Positions 42,213 to 49,733 of a stretch of DNA of 64,000 nt are shown here, piece by piece (positions within the stretch are counted from its first letter, which is position 1; each line of letters starts with the position of its first letter). The DNA lies in assembly GCA_934168245.1 (NCBI GenBank), contig CAKPMY010000002.1:1-64000 (forward strand), read 5' to 3'. This DNA comes from an uncultured Bacilli bacterium (GTDB lineage: Bacteria; Bacillota_I; Bacilli_A; RF39; UBA660). Position numbers and translations under genes: made by a program. The notes beneath the pieces were generated by a model. The model saw nothing but the letters and a program-made list of their open reading frames with translations, did no database searches and had not been told where the DNA came from.

Positions 42213-42242
42213 TAAAAAAAATAGAGATTAATAATCTCTATT
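42213..42242 (-). terminator. Terminator after rpsU
   Basis: A perfect palindrome, AATAGAGATTA/TAATCTCTATT, followed by TTTTTTT on the minus strand, overlapping the last codons of rpsU. Confidence 0.85.
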
Positions 42243-42428
42243 GTTAGCACGGTTTCTCTTTTGAGAGTTTTTAATTCCTTCTTTTTTAGCGGCTCTTCTT
42301 CTAACACCTGGTTTATCATAAGCTTCTCTTTTTCTACATTCTGAAGGGACACCATCTCTTGCCACTTTTTGCTTGAACTTTCTTAGAGCCTGGTCCAAAT
42401 TACCTCTAACAGTTACTTTAGTTGCCAT
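42228..42428 (-). CDS. rpsU: 30S ribosomal protein S21
   Basis: A 66-residue S21 (VTVRGNLDQALRKFKQKVAR then the basic tail KPGVRRRAAKKEG). It helps mRNA base-pairing at initiation. The start is 42428 or the ATG one codon earlier, both after GGGAGGGA. It has a good promoter at 42462-42490 and a strong terminator. Its operon partner yqeY follows. Confidence 0.95.
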   Translation of the reverse strand: MATKVTVRGNLDQALRKFKQKVARDGVPSECRKREAYDKPGVRRRAAKKEGIKNSQKRNRANNRDY

Positions 42429-42461
42429 CATTATCCCTCCCTTCGTTTTTAACTACCATGA

Positions 42462-42490
42462 ATTATAACAAAACTTCTTTTGTTTTTCAA
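42462..42490 (-). promoter_or_regulatory. rpsU promoter
   Basis: TTGAAA, 17 nt, TATAAT, with TG one base upstream (extended -10). It starts just after the end of the peptide cluster at 42508. Confidence 0.8.
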
Positions 42491-42507
42491 CAAGTTTTTA
42501 GGATTTT

Positions 42508-42672
42508 TTAACAAAAATGTCCAAATTTCAACAAATATCGCAAATTTGACCCAACTTCAAGGCCCAAATCATATATAAATTTCATACAAAAATATCCCAA
42601 AGGTAACATAAAAATACCTAATATTATTAAAATTACTTTTCGATATTTTATAAAAATTACTCTAATGGGCAT
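42508..42672 (-). CDS. Small membrane protein of the peptide cluster (54 aa)
   Basis: A 54-residue protein with ATG at 42672, 8 nt after GGAGAA, overlapping peptide A by 16 bases. Residues 1-11 are basic (MPIRVIFIKYRK), residues 12-30 hydrophobic (membrane helix), and the C-terminus reads IYDLGLEVGSNLR with a final Cys. That segment resembles the core of peptide A (LYEAGRGVGSSIR then Cys), sharing Y-[ED]-x-G-x-x-V-G-S. It is a candidate immunity protein that mimics the secreted peptide, or a further leaderless peptide. It was found by reading short frames. Confidence 0.6.
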   Translation of the reverse strand: MPIRVIFIKYRKVILIILGIFMLPLGYFCMKFIYDLGLEVGSNLRYLLKFGHFC

Positions 42673-42824
42673 AAGTTGTTTTCTCCAATTCTTCTAATTG
42701 ATGAACCAACTCCTCTCCCAGCCTCATACAATAACTCAATAATTTTAACAAATGCATTCGCAACAGTCCCAGAAATTGATCCTCCAACTATTTTCTTTAA
42801 ATCTTCTCTATTATTTTCAATCAT
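42657..42824 (-). CDS. Double-glycine secreted peptide A (bacteriocin-like)
   Basis: A 55-residue precursor. The leader is MIENNREDLKKIVGG (15 residues, ending in Gly-Gly with an acidic/hydrophobic pattern typical of C39-cleaved peptides). The 40-residue core starts SISGTVANAFVKIIELL, contains GRGVG (a GxxxG motif) and SSIRR, and has one Cys near the end (LCPLE). The ribosome site GGGAGGTG lies inside the end of peptide B, and the ATG overlaps its stop (TAATG). With peptide B it fits a two-peptide class IIb bacteriocin or a signalling pair; activity is untested inference. Confidence 0.75.
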   Translation of the reverse strand: MIENNREDLKKIVGGSISGTVANAFVKIIELLYEAGRGVGSSIRRIGENNLCPLE

Positions 42825-42970
42825 TAATTACACCTCCCTGGATTAGTAATTCCTTCTATTACCCCTGAAATGAATATTATTAAGGCGGCTATTCCAATCA
42901 TTCCAAGTGCTGATATTCCTCCCGTTATTCTTTTTAAATCATTATTATTAATACACTCTATATTAATCAC
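42824..42970 (-). CDS. Double-glycine secreted peptide B (bacteriocin-like)
   Basis: A 48-residue precursor with leader ending NNNDLKRITGG (18 residues) and a very hydrophobic 30-residue core, ISALGMIGIAALIIF, then SGVIEG (GxxxG) and a C-terminal NPGRCN with one Cys. The start is unusual. The only standard start codon in frame is GTG at 42970, which overlaps the stop of the accessory gene, while AAGGTGAT would place initiation at ATT or ATA a few codons later; coupled re-initiation is plausible. Its stop overlaps the start of peptide A by one base. Confidence 0.7.
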   Translation of the reverse strand: MINIECINNNDLKRITGGISALGMIGIAALIIFISGVIEGITNPGRCN

Positions 42971-43367
42971 CTTCCCATATAATTTTAAATATCTCCTTCA
43001 AACTAATTCTCTTATCATTAAAAACTAAACGTAAATAATCATTATCATATCCTTCATACTTAACCTCTATCAAAACTAAACTATATTTAATTTTTTTATT
43101 TGTAAGTACATCCCTAGTAATATCAGAAATACTAAATCTATATTTTTTATCATCTATATAAACCGATCCATTCTTATATAAAATATCAAGCCTCCTAGAA
43201 TCAACCATCAATTCAATATAATATTTCTTCCTAACTCGCCCCTCTAATATTACATAACTATTAATTTTCTTAAACCAAGTATAAAAACCAAGTCCTATTA
43301 ACAAAAAAAATAATAAAACTACTAAAAAAATAATAAACTTCTTTTTCTCATAATTTACTAATCTCAT
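42963..43367 (-). CDS. Accessory membrane protein of the peptide exporter
   Basis: A protein of about 134 residues with a basic N-terminus, one membrane helix (about residues 10-32, FIIFLVVLLFFLLIGLGF) and a strand-rich outer domain beginning SYVILEGRVRKKYYIEL. This is the layout of a very short HlyD/membrane-fusion-type accessory protein, which supports ABC export of peptides, but no lipoyl or hairpin region is present. The start is 43367 (after GGTAAGG) or 43379. It overlaps the exporter gene and peptide B, so all are co-translated. Confidence 0.6.
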   Translation of the reverse strand: MRLVNYEKKKFIIFLVVLLFFLLIGLGFYTWFKKINSYVILEGRVRKKYYIELMVDSRRLDILYKNGSVYIDDKKYRFSISDITRDVLTNKKIKYSLVLIEVKYEGYDNDYLRLVFNDKRISLKEIFKIIWEGD

Positions 43368-45429
43368 AAACCTTACCATTCTCTAATTTTAAAACTCGTC
43401 CAAACAACTTATAAAAATTATTTCTATGACTTATAACAATAACAGTCCTATCATTCAAATACTCAAGTACCTTTCCCAGTATCTTAGTAGTCTTCCTAAT
43501 ATCAATCTGACTAAAAGCCTCATCAAAAATATAAATATCACTATCTCTTGCTAAAGCCCTTGCTAAAATTATTCTCTGTCTCTCCCCAGAACTAAAATTA
43601 AAACCATTCTCCTCAACAATTTCTTGATACCCTAACTCTCTACTTTTAACTATTTCATCAACGTTAGTTATCTCCGTAATATATTTAAACTTCTCCTTAT
43701 CAATTCTCTTATTTAAAACAATATTATTATAAATCGTATCTCTAAATAACGTATCATTATTACTAATATAAGTAATACTATTTCTAATATTATCTAAGTG
43801 ATAATGATTAATATCAATATTATTTATTTTTATATATCCATATGAAACATTAATATATCTAAGTAACATCTTAACTAATGTACTCTTCCCTGTCCCAGAC
43901 TCTCCTACTAATAAGATCTTCTCTCCCTGTAAAATTTTAAAAGAAACATCACAAAATAAATTCTTATCTCCAAAATTATAACTAAGATTACAAATTTCAA
44001 TATCACCTTTAAGTCTATATAAAGAATAATACTGTCCTCCCTTAAAATTCTCATTTCTAATCGTAAACAAATCCTCTACTCGTCTCATAGTAATACTAAA
44101 TTCTTGGTATAAGCCTTCTAAGTTTAATAAATTACCAAAACAAAATATAAAATAGTTAAATATATTCTGATAAACAAACAACTGTCCTAAAGACATTTTA
44201 TCTCTAACAACCAAATAACTTCCAAGTCCCAATATAATAATCATCAAAATATTATTATTAATCTTCTTAAAAAAACTATACAACAAATCATGTCTAGTCA
44301 ATGCATAACTCTTCTCTAAAAAGTCCTGATACTTAATTCTAAACTTATCAATAAATCTCTTTTCTTGATGATTACCCTTAATAGTCTCAATATTAGATAT
44401 AGCCTCTACTAAGTATGAATTAACTAAATCATTACTAGTATTAACTTTTCTTAACATACTCTTCTTAAAGTAATTAAACAAACTCTGTAAGATAAAAAGC
44501 ACGATACAAGTAAAAACTATATACTTAAAAAGTCTCTTATTAAGTCTAAATAACAAATATCCAAATACTATAAAGCCTAACATATCAGAAAATAAAACTA
44601 ACATTCCTTGTCCTACAAAATTCTTTATAATATTCAAATCTCTAAGTCTTGAAATAACTTCTCCAGTAGTACGATTTTTAAAATATAAATATGGAAGTAA
44701 GAGAAGATGTCTAAATGTTACTAATGTAATTTCTAAATCTAATGTATTAAGTATCTTAGTAAGTAATATATCTCTAAGTAAACTACTACTCTCTCTAAAG
44801 AAATATAGTATTAAAATATACAAACTAAGAAATAAAATATTATTACTAATTTTATAATTAATAGAAAACTCCAGTAAATATTTAAAATGAAATGCAGTTA
44901 CTATCTGCAATATAAAGTAACAAATAGTAAGTACAACAATAAGTCCTATAAATTTGCTCTTTCTATTAATAAACTCTCTTAATATCTTCTTTAGAAATTT
45001 TACTCTATTAAATATAGGTAAAGGTTTTATTGGCTTTAAAAATATATAATTACCTGTAGATAATAATTTAAACTCTCCTATAGTAAATACTCTCTTTCCT
45101 TTAGCCGGATCCATAACTACTACTTTATTAGTACTATAGTTAATATCATATATAACTACAAAGTGCTTATAACTTTTATTAACAACTAGATGAGCAAGAC
45201 AAGGTAAGTTATTTTTTTGGATTTTTGACAAGTCTCCCTTCATTCCAACTGCTTCAAAGCCAATACTTTTAGCCCCTTCAACTAAATTATAGGCCGATAC
45301 TCCAGACTTATTAGTATTTGTAACTTCTCTTAAAAATTCTTTCGATACTTCCCCTCCATAATATCTAATAACTGAAAGTAAAGAACAAATACCACAATCT
45401 TTTATACCATCTTGTAACACTATCTTCAT
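43348..45429 (-). CDS. C39 peptidase-containing ABC exporter
   Basis: A 693-residue peptidase-exporter (PCAT type). The C39 peptidase has Gln6, DCGIC with catalytic Cys12, KHFVVIY (His89) and VVVMDPAKG (Asp107). A six-helix membrane domain follows (about residues 155-430). The ATPase has VGESGTGKSTLVKML (Walker A), FSSGERQRIILARAL (signature) and IYIFDEAFSQID (Walker B). It should cut peptides after Gly-Gly and export the cores; two such precursors lie directly downstream. ATG 45429 is listed; a TTG at 45444 follows GGAGG more closely and is possible. Confidence 0.93.
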   Translation of the reverse strand: MKIVLQDGIKDCGICSLLSVIRYYGGEVSKEFLREVTNTNKSGVSAYNLVEGAKSIGFEAVGMKGDLSKIQKNNLPCLAHLVVNKSYKHFVVIYDINYSTNKVVVMDPAKGKRVFTIGEFKLLSTGNYIFLKPIKPLPIFNRVKFLKKILREFINRKSKFIGLIVVLTICYFILQIVTAFHFKYLLEFSINYKISNNILFLSLYILILYFFRESSSLLRDILLTKILNTLDLEITLVTFRHLLLLPYLYFKNRTTGEVISRLRDLNIIKNFVGQGMLVLFSDMLGFIVFGYLLFRLNKRLFKYIVFTCIVLFILQSLFNYFKKSMLRKVNTSNDLVNSYLVEAISNIETIKGNHQEKRFIDKFRIKYQDFLEKSYALTRHDLLYSFFKKINNNILMIIILGLGSYLVVRDKMSLGQLFVYQNIFNYFIFCFGNLLNLEGLYQEFSITMRRVEDLFTIRNENFKGGQYYSLYRLKGDIEICNLSYNFGDKNLFCDVSFKILQGEKILLVGESGTGKSTLVKMLLRYINVSYGYIKINNIDINHYHLDNIRNSITYISNNDTLFRDTIYNNIVLNKRIDKEKFKYITEITNVDEIVKSRELGYQEIVEENGFNFSSGERQRIILARALARDSDIYIFDEAFSQIDIRKTTKILGKVLEYLNDRTVIVISHRNNFYKLFGRVLKLENGKVYEISKL

Positions 45430-45485
45430 ATTGACTCTTCTCAATCACCTCCTACTTTATTATTAGACAAAAATAAAAAAATTCC

Positions 45486-45516
45486 GAAAAAAAAGAAACA
45501 AATTTCTCTGTTTCTT
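45486..45516 (-). terminator. Terminator within the exporter leader
   Basis: The minus-strand stem AGAAACA/TGTTTCT and TTTTTTTTC tail end the leader transcript about 55 nt before the exporter start. Confidence 0.75.
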
Positions 45517-45602
45517 CTTAGAAAGGTTGCTGTGGTACAATTATATACCCAATATAAGAAAATATTTATATGATTGAGAGACAAATATTTCTTGCACTTT
45601 CC
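45517..45602 (-). ncRNA. Structured leader or small RNA of unknown family
   Basis: Between the promoter at 45609-45637 and the terminator lie about 85 nt with clear pairing: AAGAAATATTT with AAATATTTTCTT, GGTA with TACC, and outer GAAAG with CTTTC. It could be an attenuating leader of the peptide operon or an independent small RNA. It lacks the GGTGGNACC core of a T-box and the GGAAGCAGC of SRP RNA. No small coding frame explains it. Confidence 0.5.
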
Positions 45603-45608
45603 ATATCA

Positions 45609-45637
45609 ATAATAACATAATTTTTCTCTGTAAACAA
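45609..45637 (-). promoter_or_regulatory. Promoter of the exporter leader
   Basis: TTGTTT, 17 nt, TATTAT on the minus strand, with TG one base before the -10. Transcription is expected from about 45602. Confidence 0.6.
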
Positions 45638-45720
45638 GTAATTTACTAATTTCTTTTCTAAAAATGTACAAAAGAAAAGTAATACTATCAAAGTATTAAA
45701 TGATTTAAAAAGTCTCAAAA

Positions 45721-45742
45721 ATAAGACGTAAATAAGACGTAA
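45721..45742. repeat. Perfect tandem 11-mer (ATAAGACGTAA x2)
   Basis: Two exact adjacent copies lie about 50 bases past the 3' end of tRNA-Arg, inside otherwise AT-rich DNA. This could be a protein-binding or recombination site; nothing else supports either. Confidence 0.7.
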
Positions 45743-45756
45743 AAGTATTAATGCAT

Positions 45757-45785
45757 AAGAAAACCCTTGTAAAACAAGGGTAATT
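45757..45785 (-). terminator. Terminator of tRNA-Arg
   Basis: The minus-strand stem CCCTTGT/ACAAGGG and TTTTC tail lie just after the tRNA 3' end. Confidence 0.85.
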
Positions 45786-45792
45786 TTTAAAA

Positions 45793-45869
45793 TGGTGTCC
45801 GCGAGGCGACTCGAACGCCTGACCGATCGCTTAGAAGGCGATTGCTCTATCCAGCTGAGCTACGCAGAC
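45793..45869 (-). tRNA. tRNA-Arg (anticodon TCT)
   Basis: A 77-nt cloverleaf on the minus strand. The acceptor stem GTCTGCG pairs with CGCGGAC (one G-U); the D arm is GCTC...GAGC; the anticodon stem is ATCGC/GCGAT around CTTCTAA with anticodon TCT; and the T arm contains GTTCGAGTC. The CCA end is encoded. It stands alone, with its own terminator, between the peptide exporter cluster and the beta-helix genes. It reads AGA/AGG, the common Arg codons here. Confidence 0.97.
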
Positions 45870-45998
45870 ATAACTAACTGACAAATAGAATTATACAATA
45901 AATCTTTATCTCTTGCAAGTAATTTTATTACTTTTTTCTATTTATCAGTTAAATTTAATCAGTATTTATAAACATTTTCTAAAATACTAGAGTAAATA

Positions 45999-47246
45999 TT
46001 ATTCTGAAGCCTTAACTATAGCCGCATTAATCTTCTTTGTATAAGTCTTTATTGGATCATCATAATCTTTAGCAATCGTATCTTTAAATACAGTCTTAAA
46101 CTTTTTACCATTATAAGTTGCTGAATTAATACCATAAATATCGAAGATAACATCTGGATCAGTAAATCTAATTGCTGTATCCGATAAATTAGCATTAGCG
46201 ATTGATCCTTGTCTATTATTAATAACAGCACCAACACTACCAGTAAAGTCTGCTCCCTCTAAATTAGCACTAACAATATCCATATCAGGAATAAAACTAA
46301 CTCCTGCCAACTTACAATCTCTATAATCATAATCAAATACAATATCAGGATAAATAATTGCACCCTCACTGCCGGTAAAATCTGCTCCTCTCATTTTATA
46401 CAAATTCTTACCTGCTATAGGTCCCATAAATTTTACTCCTGCAAAATGACAATCTGAAAAGTTTTTAATATGGCTAGCATAAGCATCTTCTGGAGCAATT
46501 TTTTCAGGATAAAGTTCAATTTTTTCATTATCACTAGTAGAAGCCCCTCTAAAGTCTGCTCCTTTAATAATACAACCTATTAAATTTCCTTTTATTGTTG
46601 CATCTTTTAAACAACAATCCATAATTAAACTGACTTTTCCTTCACCTAATTCAATAACTGCTCCCTTACTACCTGCAAAATTACTATCATTAAGAATACC
46701 ACTAGTAATTGGTGCTTTAAAAGTAACATCCGCAAAATTATTTGCTCCTCCATACCTAACATCATCACCAATAACAGCATTTTCACTTCCAGCAAATTTA
46801 CATCCTTCTAAAAAAGCAGAAGAAACCTCATCTAAAAACTTAACTCCTGAAAAATTAACATCACAATAATATCTATCATATATTTGATTAGGATCGATTC
46901 TAACCCCAGTCAATTCACTAAAATCAACACCACGTGCATAAAAGTCTTTAAAACTTACATTAGACATATCAATTTTTCGTAATACTTCTATTGGTAAAGC
47001 AAAAGATTTAGCCTCTTTTTTACCAATAGTCCTATAATTAAATAAAATCTCATCTAATTCTTGTTCTGTAAAATCATCTAATTTAATAACACCTTTAAAA
47101 TGTGATAATCTTCTTAGTAAATATTTTCTTATCTTTTCAATCTTTAATTGCTTCTTTTCCTCATCACTATTAACTACTCTTACATAATCAGAACAATTAT
47201 TACTAGCAACAGTCCCCATCTCTTTTTTCTTATCAATAATTGCCAT
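45999..47246 (-). CDS. Pentapeptide-like beta-helix protein 1
   Basis: A 415-residue protein, last of four tandem paralogues. All share a helical N-terminal domain of about 75 residues, then LRKIDMSNVSF, a V-D-F-S-E-[LM]-T-G-V-R-I-D-P-N motif, and many beta-helix turns of the form A-D-F-[TS]-G-S-x-G-A-V-I, spaced by longer loops. The repeats resemble pentapeptide-repeat right-handed helices, which mimic DNA or act as scaffolds, but are less regular. No signal peptide or membrane segment is visible. This copy has an extra basic/acidic start (MAIIDKKKEMGTVAS). The function is unknown. Confidence 0.7.
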   Translation of the reverse strand: MAIIDKKKEMGTVASNNCSDYVRVVNSDEEKKQLKIEKIRKYLLRRLSHFKGVIKLDDFTEQELDEILFNYRTIGKKEAKSFALPIEVLRKIDMSNVSFKDFYARGVDFSELTGVRIDPNQIYDRYYCDVNFSGVKFLDEVSSAFLEGCKFAGSENAVIGDDVRYGGANNFADVTFKAPITSGILNDSNFAGSKGAVIELGEGKVSLIMDCCLKDATIKGNLIGCIIKGADFRGASTSDNEKIELYPEKIAPEDAYASHIKNFSDCHFAGVKFMGPIAGKNLYKMRGADFTGSEGAIIYPDIVFDYDYRDCKLAGVSFIPDMDIVSANLEGADFTGSVGAVINNRQGSIANANLSDTAIRFTDPDVIFDIYGINSATYNGKKFKTVFKDTIAKDYDDPIKTYTKKINAAIVKASE

Positions 47247-47272
47247 AAAATTATACCTCCATTTCTAATCCA

Positions 47273-48454
47273 CTATTGTTTCTTAGACCCTACTACTTCA
47301 ATTTTTTTAACATAAACCTTGGCAGGTTCTTCAAATTCCCTAGCAACTGTCTCATTAAACACATCACAAAAGGCTCTTTTATCATAAGTTGCAGTCTCAA
47401 CTCCAGTAATAGATAAAATCTCTTTAGGATCTTTAAATCTTATTGCTGCATCAGTTAAATCTGCTACATACATTTTCTGTTGTGGTCCAGAAATAATTGC
47501 TCCTTCACTACCATTAAACTTAGTTCCTTCCAACTTCGCATCTTTAATTAAAGACTCTTTAGGAAATTTAACTCCATTTAACTTTGCATAACAATAATCT
47601 CTTTCAAAAACAGAACCAGGACATATAATTGCTCCTTCACTACCTGTAAAGTCTGTCATCCTAATTGCAAAATCACCTATAGGACCAAAAGAACCAGTAA
47701 ATTTTACTCCATCAAATCTACATTCACTAACATTTCTCACAATTTGTCCATAAACTTTAGACTCTGCAAGATCAAATGGATAAATTCTAATCTTACCACC
47801 ATTTTTAGCATGTGCCCCAGTAAAATCAGTTCCCGCAATATGGCAATTTTTTAATGTTCCAGATAATGTAGCATCTTTCAAACAACAATTTCTAAGTAAC
47901 GTAACCTTATCAGGTCCTGTTTCAATTACTGCTCCCTTGCTACCGCTAAAATCAGTATCATCAAGTACAGCCTTTTTAATTGGTGCTGCAAATGTAACAT
48001 CTCTAAACAGATTTCTTTTTCCAAGTTCAACACCATCACCAATAACAGCATTTTTACTGCCACCAAAGTCACACCCTTCTATATAACAATCCCTAAATTC
48101 ATCTAAAAATGTAACTCCTGAGAAAACAGTATAACGAGCACTCTTATTATATAGTTTATTAGGATCTAGTCTAACACCAGTTAGTTCACTAAAACTAAAA
48201 CTATAAGCATTAAAATCATCAAAACTTACATTAGACATATCAATTTTTTGTAAAACATCCATTGGTAAAGCAAATGACTTAAATGATTTAAAAGAGTTGT
48301 CATTACCATAGTTAAATAATATTTTATCTAACTCAGTAGAAGAATAATCTAATCTAACAATTTCTTCACTGGCTCTTATTACTTCAATTAATCTTTCTCT
48401 AACCTTTCCAATTATAATCTTTTCCCTTTCACGTTCACTAAAAGCAAATTCCAT
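47273..48454 (-). CDS. Pentapeptide-like beta-helix protein 2
   Basis: A 393-residue paralogue in the same four-gene array. Domain order is the same: a charged helical start (EREKIIIGKVRERLIEVIRA), QKIDMSNVSFDDFNAYSFSF, TGVRLDPNKLY, then turns such as CDFGGSKNAVIGD, TDFTGAHAKNGGKIRIYP and TKFNGSEGAIISGP. The C-terminal helix region ends with a basic segment (EEPAKVYVKKIEVV). It lies 26 bases after its neighbour downstream and has a clear AGGAGG site. Compared with copy 3 it lacks an insert of about 8 residues near the middle. Confidence 0.7.
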   Translation of the reverse strand: MEFAFSEREREKIIIGKVRERLIEVIRASEEIVRLDYSSTELDKILFNYGNDNSFKSFKSFALPMDVLQKIDMSNVSFDDFNAYSFSFSELTGVRLDPNKLYNKSARYTVFSGVTFLDEFRDCYIEGCDFGGSKNAVIGDGVELGKRNLFRDVTFAAPIKKAVLDDTDFSGSKGAVIETGPDKVTLLRNCCLKDATLSGTLKNCHIAGTDFTGAHAKNGGKIRIYPFDLAESKVYGQIVRNVSECRFDGVKFTGSFGPIGDFAIRMTDFTGSEGAIICPGSVFERDYCYAKLNGVKFPKESLIKDAKLEGTKFNGSEGAIISGPQQKMYVADLTDAAIRFKDPKEILSITGVETATYDKRAFCDVFNETVAREFEEPAKVYVKKIEVVGSKKQ

Positions 48455-48498
48455 ACAAACATTCCTCCTATATTTTGCTTTATTTTTATATAACTTAA

Positions 48499-49704
48499 TT
48501 ATTTATTAGCATTACCAACTGAATCATTAATCTTCTTCATAAAAACCTTTACTGGTTCATCAAACTCAACAGCAATTTTTTCTCTAAATATATCTGAAAA
48601 TGCCCATGGTCTATCACCATACCCTGCGCTTTCTATACCAGGAATAGATAAAATCTCTTTTGGATCATCAAATTCTATTGCCACATCCTTTAGATTTGCT
48701 AGTGCTATAGATTTTTGTGGACCAGAAATAACTGCTCCTTCACTACCTGTAAAGTTAGTTCCTTCTAATTGAGACTTAGTAATTAAAGAACCATCTGCAA
48801 ATTTAACACCCGTTAATTTCGTAAAACTATAGTCTTTTTCAAAAACTGCATCTGGATATAAAACTGCTCCCTCACTACCTTCAAAGTTTGCTTTCTTAAT
48901 CATAAAGTTATTATAAGGCGCAAATGCTGCTGTAAATTCTACTCCCTCAAAATTACATCCTTGAAGATTCTTAAACTCAGAACCAAAAATCTTAGTAGTA
49001 GCAATTTTATTAGGATCTATTTTTACCTTACCACCATCTGCTGCTTTTGCTCCAGAAAACTCAGCACCATATATAAGACAGTTGGCAAAACTACCTTGAA
49101 GTGTTGTATCTTTCAAACGACAGTCTCCAATGTCATCGACCCAATCAGAGCCAAGTTCAATAACTGCACCCTTACTACCCGTAAAGTCAGATCCTACAAT
49201 ATTACCTTTCATAATTGGAGAACCAAAAGTAACATCTTTAAACACATTTCTTACTCCAAGTGTAATATCATTACCAATTATCGAATTTCCTCCTATAACA
49301 GCATTATGACTTCCTGCAAAATTACATTCTTCTATATGACCTGCTGTAAATTTATTCAAGAATGTAACTCCCTCAAAAACAGTACCCCAACAACTCTTTT
49401 TATATAATTTATTAGGATCTATTTTAACACCAGTCATCCCACTAAAATTAACATGATATGCACAGAAATTATCAAAACTTACATTAGACATATCAATCTT
49501 TCGTAAAATATCTGCTGGTAAAGCAAAACGTTTCTTAATTCTTTCCTCTTCTTCATAATCAAATAAAATCTCATCCAACTCTTCAGTAGTAAATCCTTCA
49601 AGTTTAACAGGCTTTTCTTGCTTTTCTAATACTTCAACTAATTCTTTTCTTATTCTAGTAATTATCATTTTTTTCTTTTTATCTTCATTAATAGCAATTT
49701 CCAT
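48499..49704 (-). CDS. Pentapeptide-like beta-helix protein 3
   Basis: A 401-residue paralogue. It keeps LRKIDMSNVSFDNFCAYHVN, FSGMTGVKIDPNKLY, CNFAGSHNAVIGG, SDFTGSKGAVIELG and TNFTGSEGAVISGP. The duplicated IIGN-type turn (IGGNSIIGNDITLGV) is an insertion that makes one coil longer than in its sisters. No catalytic motif is seen. It is in the middle of the array with gaps of 44 and 29 bases, so one transcript for all four is likely from the promoter at 51076-51103. Confidence 0.7.
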   Translation of the reverse strand: MEIAINEDKKKKMIITRIRKELVEVLEKQEKPVKLEGFTTEELDEILFDYEEEERIKKRFALPADILRKIDMSNVSFDNFCAYHVNFSGMTGVKIDPNKLYKKSCWGTVFEGVTFLNKFTAGHIEECNFAGSHNAVIGGNSIIGNDITLGVRNVFKDVTFGSPIMKGNIVGSDFTGSKGAVIELGSDWVDDIGDCRLKDTTLQGSFANCLIYGAEFSGAKAADGGKVKIDPNKIATTKIFGSEFKNLQGCNFEGVEFTAAFAPYNNFMIKKANFEGSEGAVLYPDAVFEKDYSFTKLTGVKFADGSLITKSQLEGTNFTGSEGAVISGPQKSIALANLKDVAIEFDDPKEILSIPGIESAGYGDRPWAFSDIFREKIAVEFDEPVKVFMKKINDSVGNANK

Positions 49705-49733
49705 ACAACCGTACCTCCTATATTTTATATAAC

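Noticed and set aside
45517..45602. SRP RNA, 6S RNA or T-box identity for the exporter leader
   Set aside because: The GGAAGCAGC of SRP RNA, the length of 6S RNA and the GGTGGNACC of a T-box are all missing.
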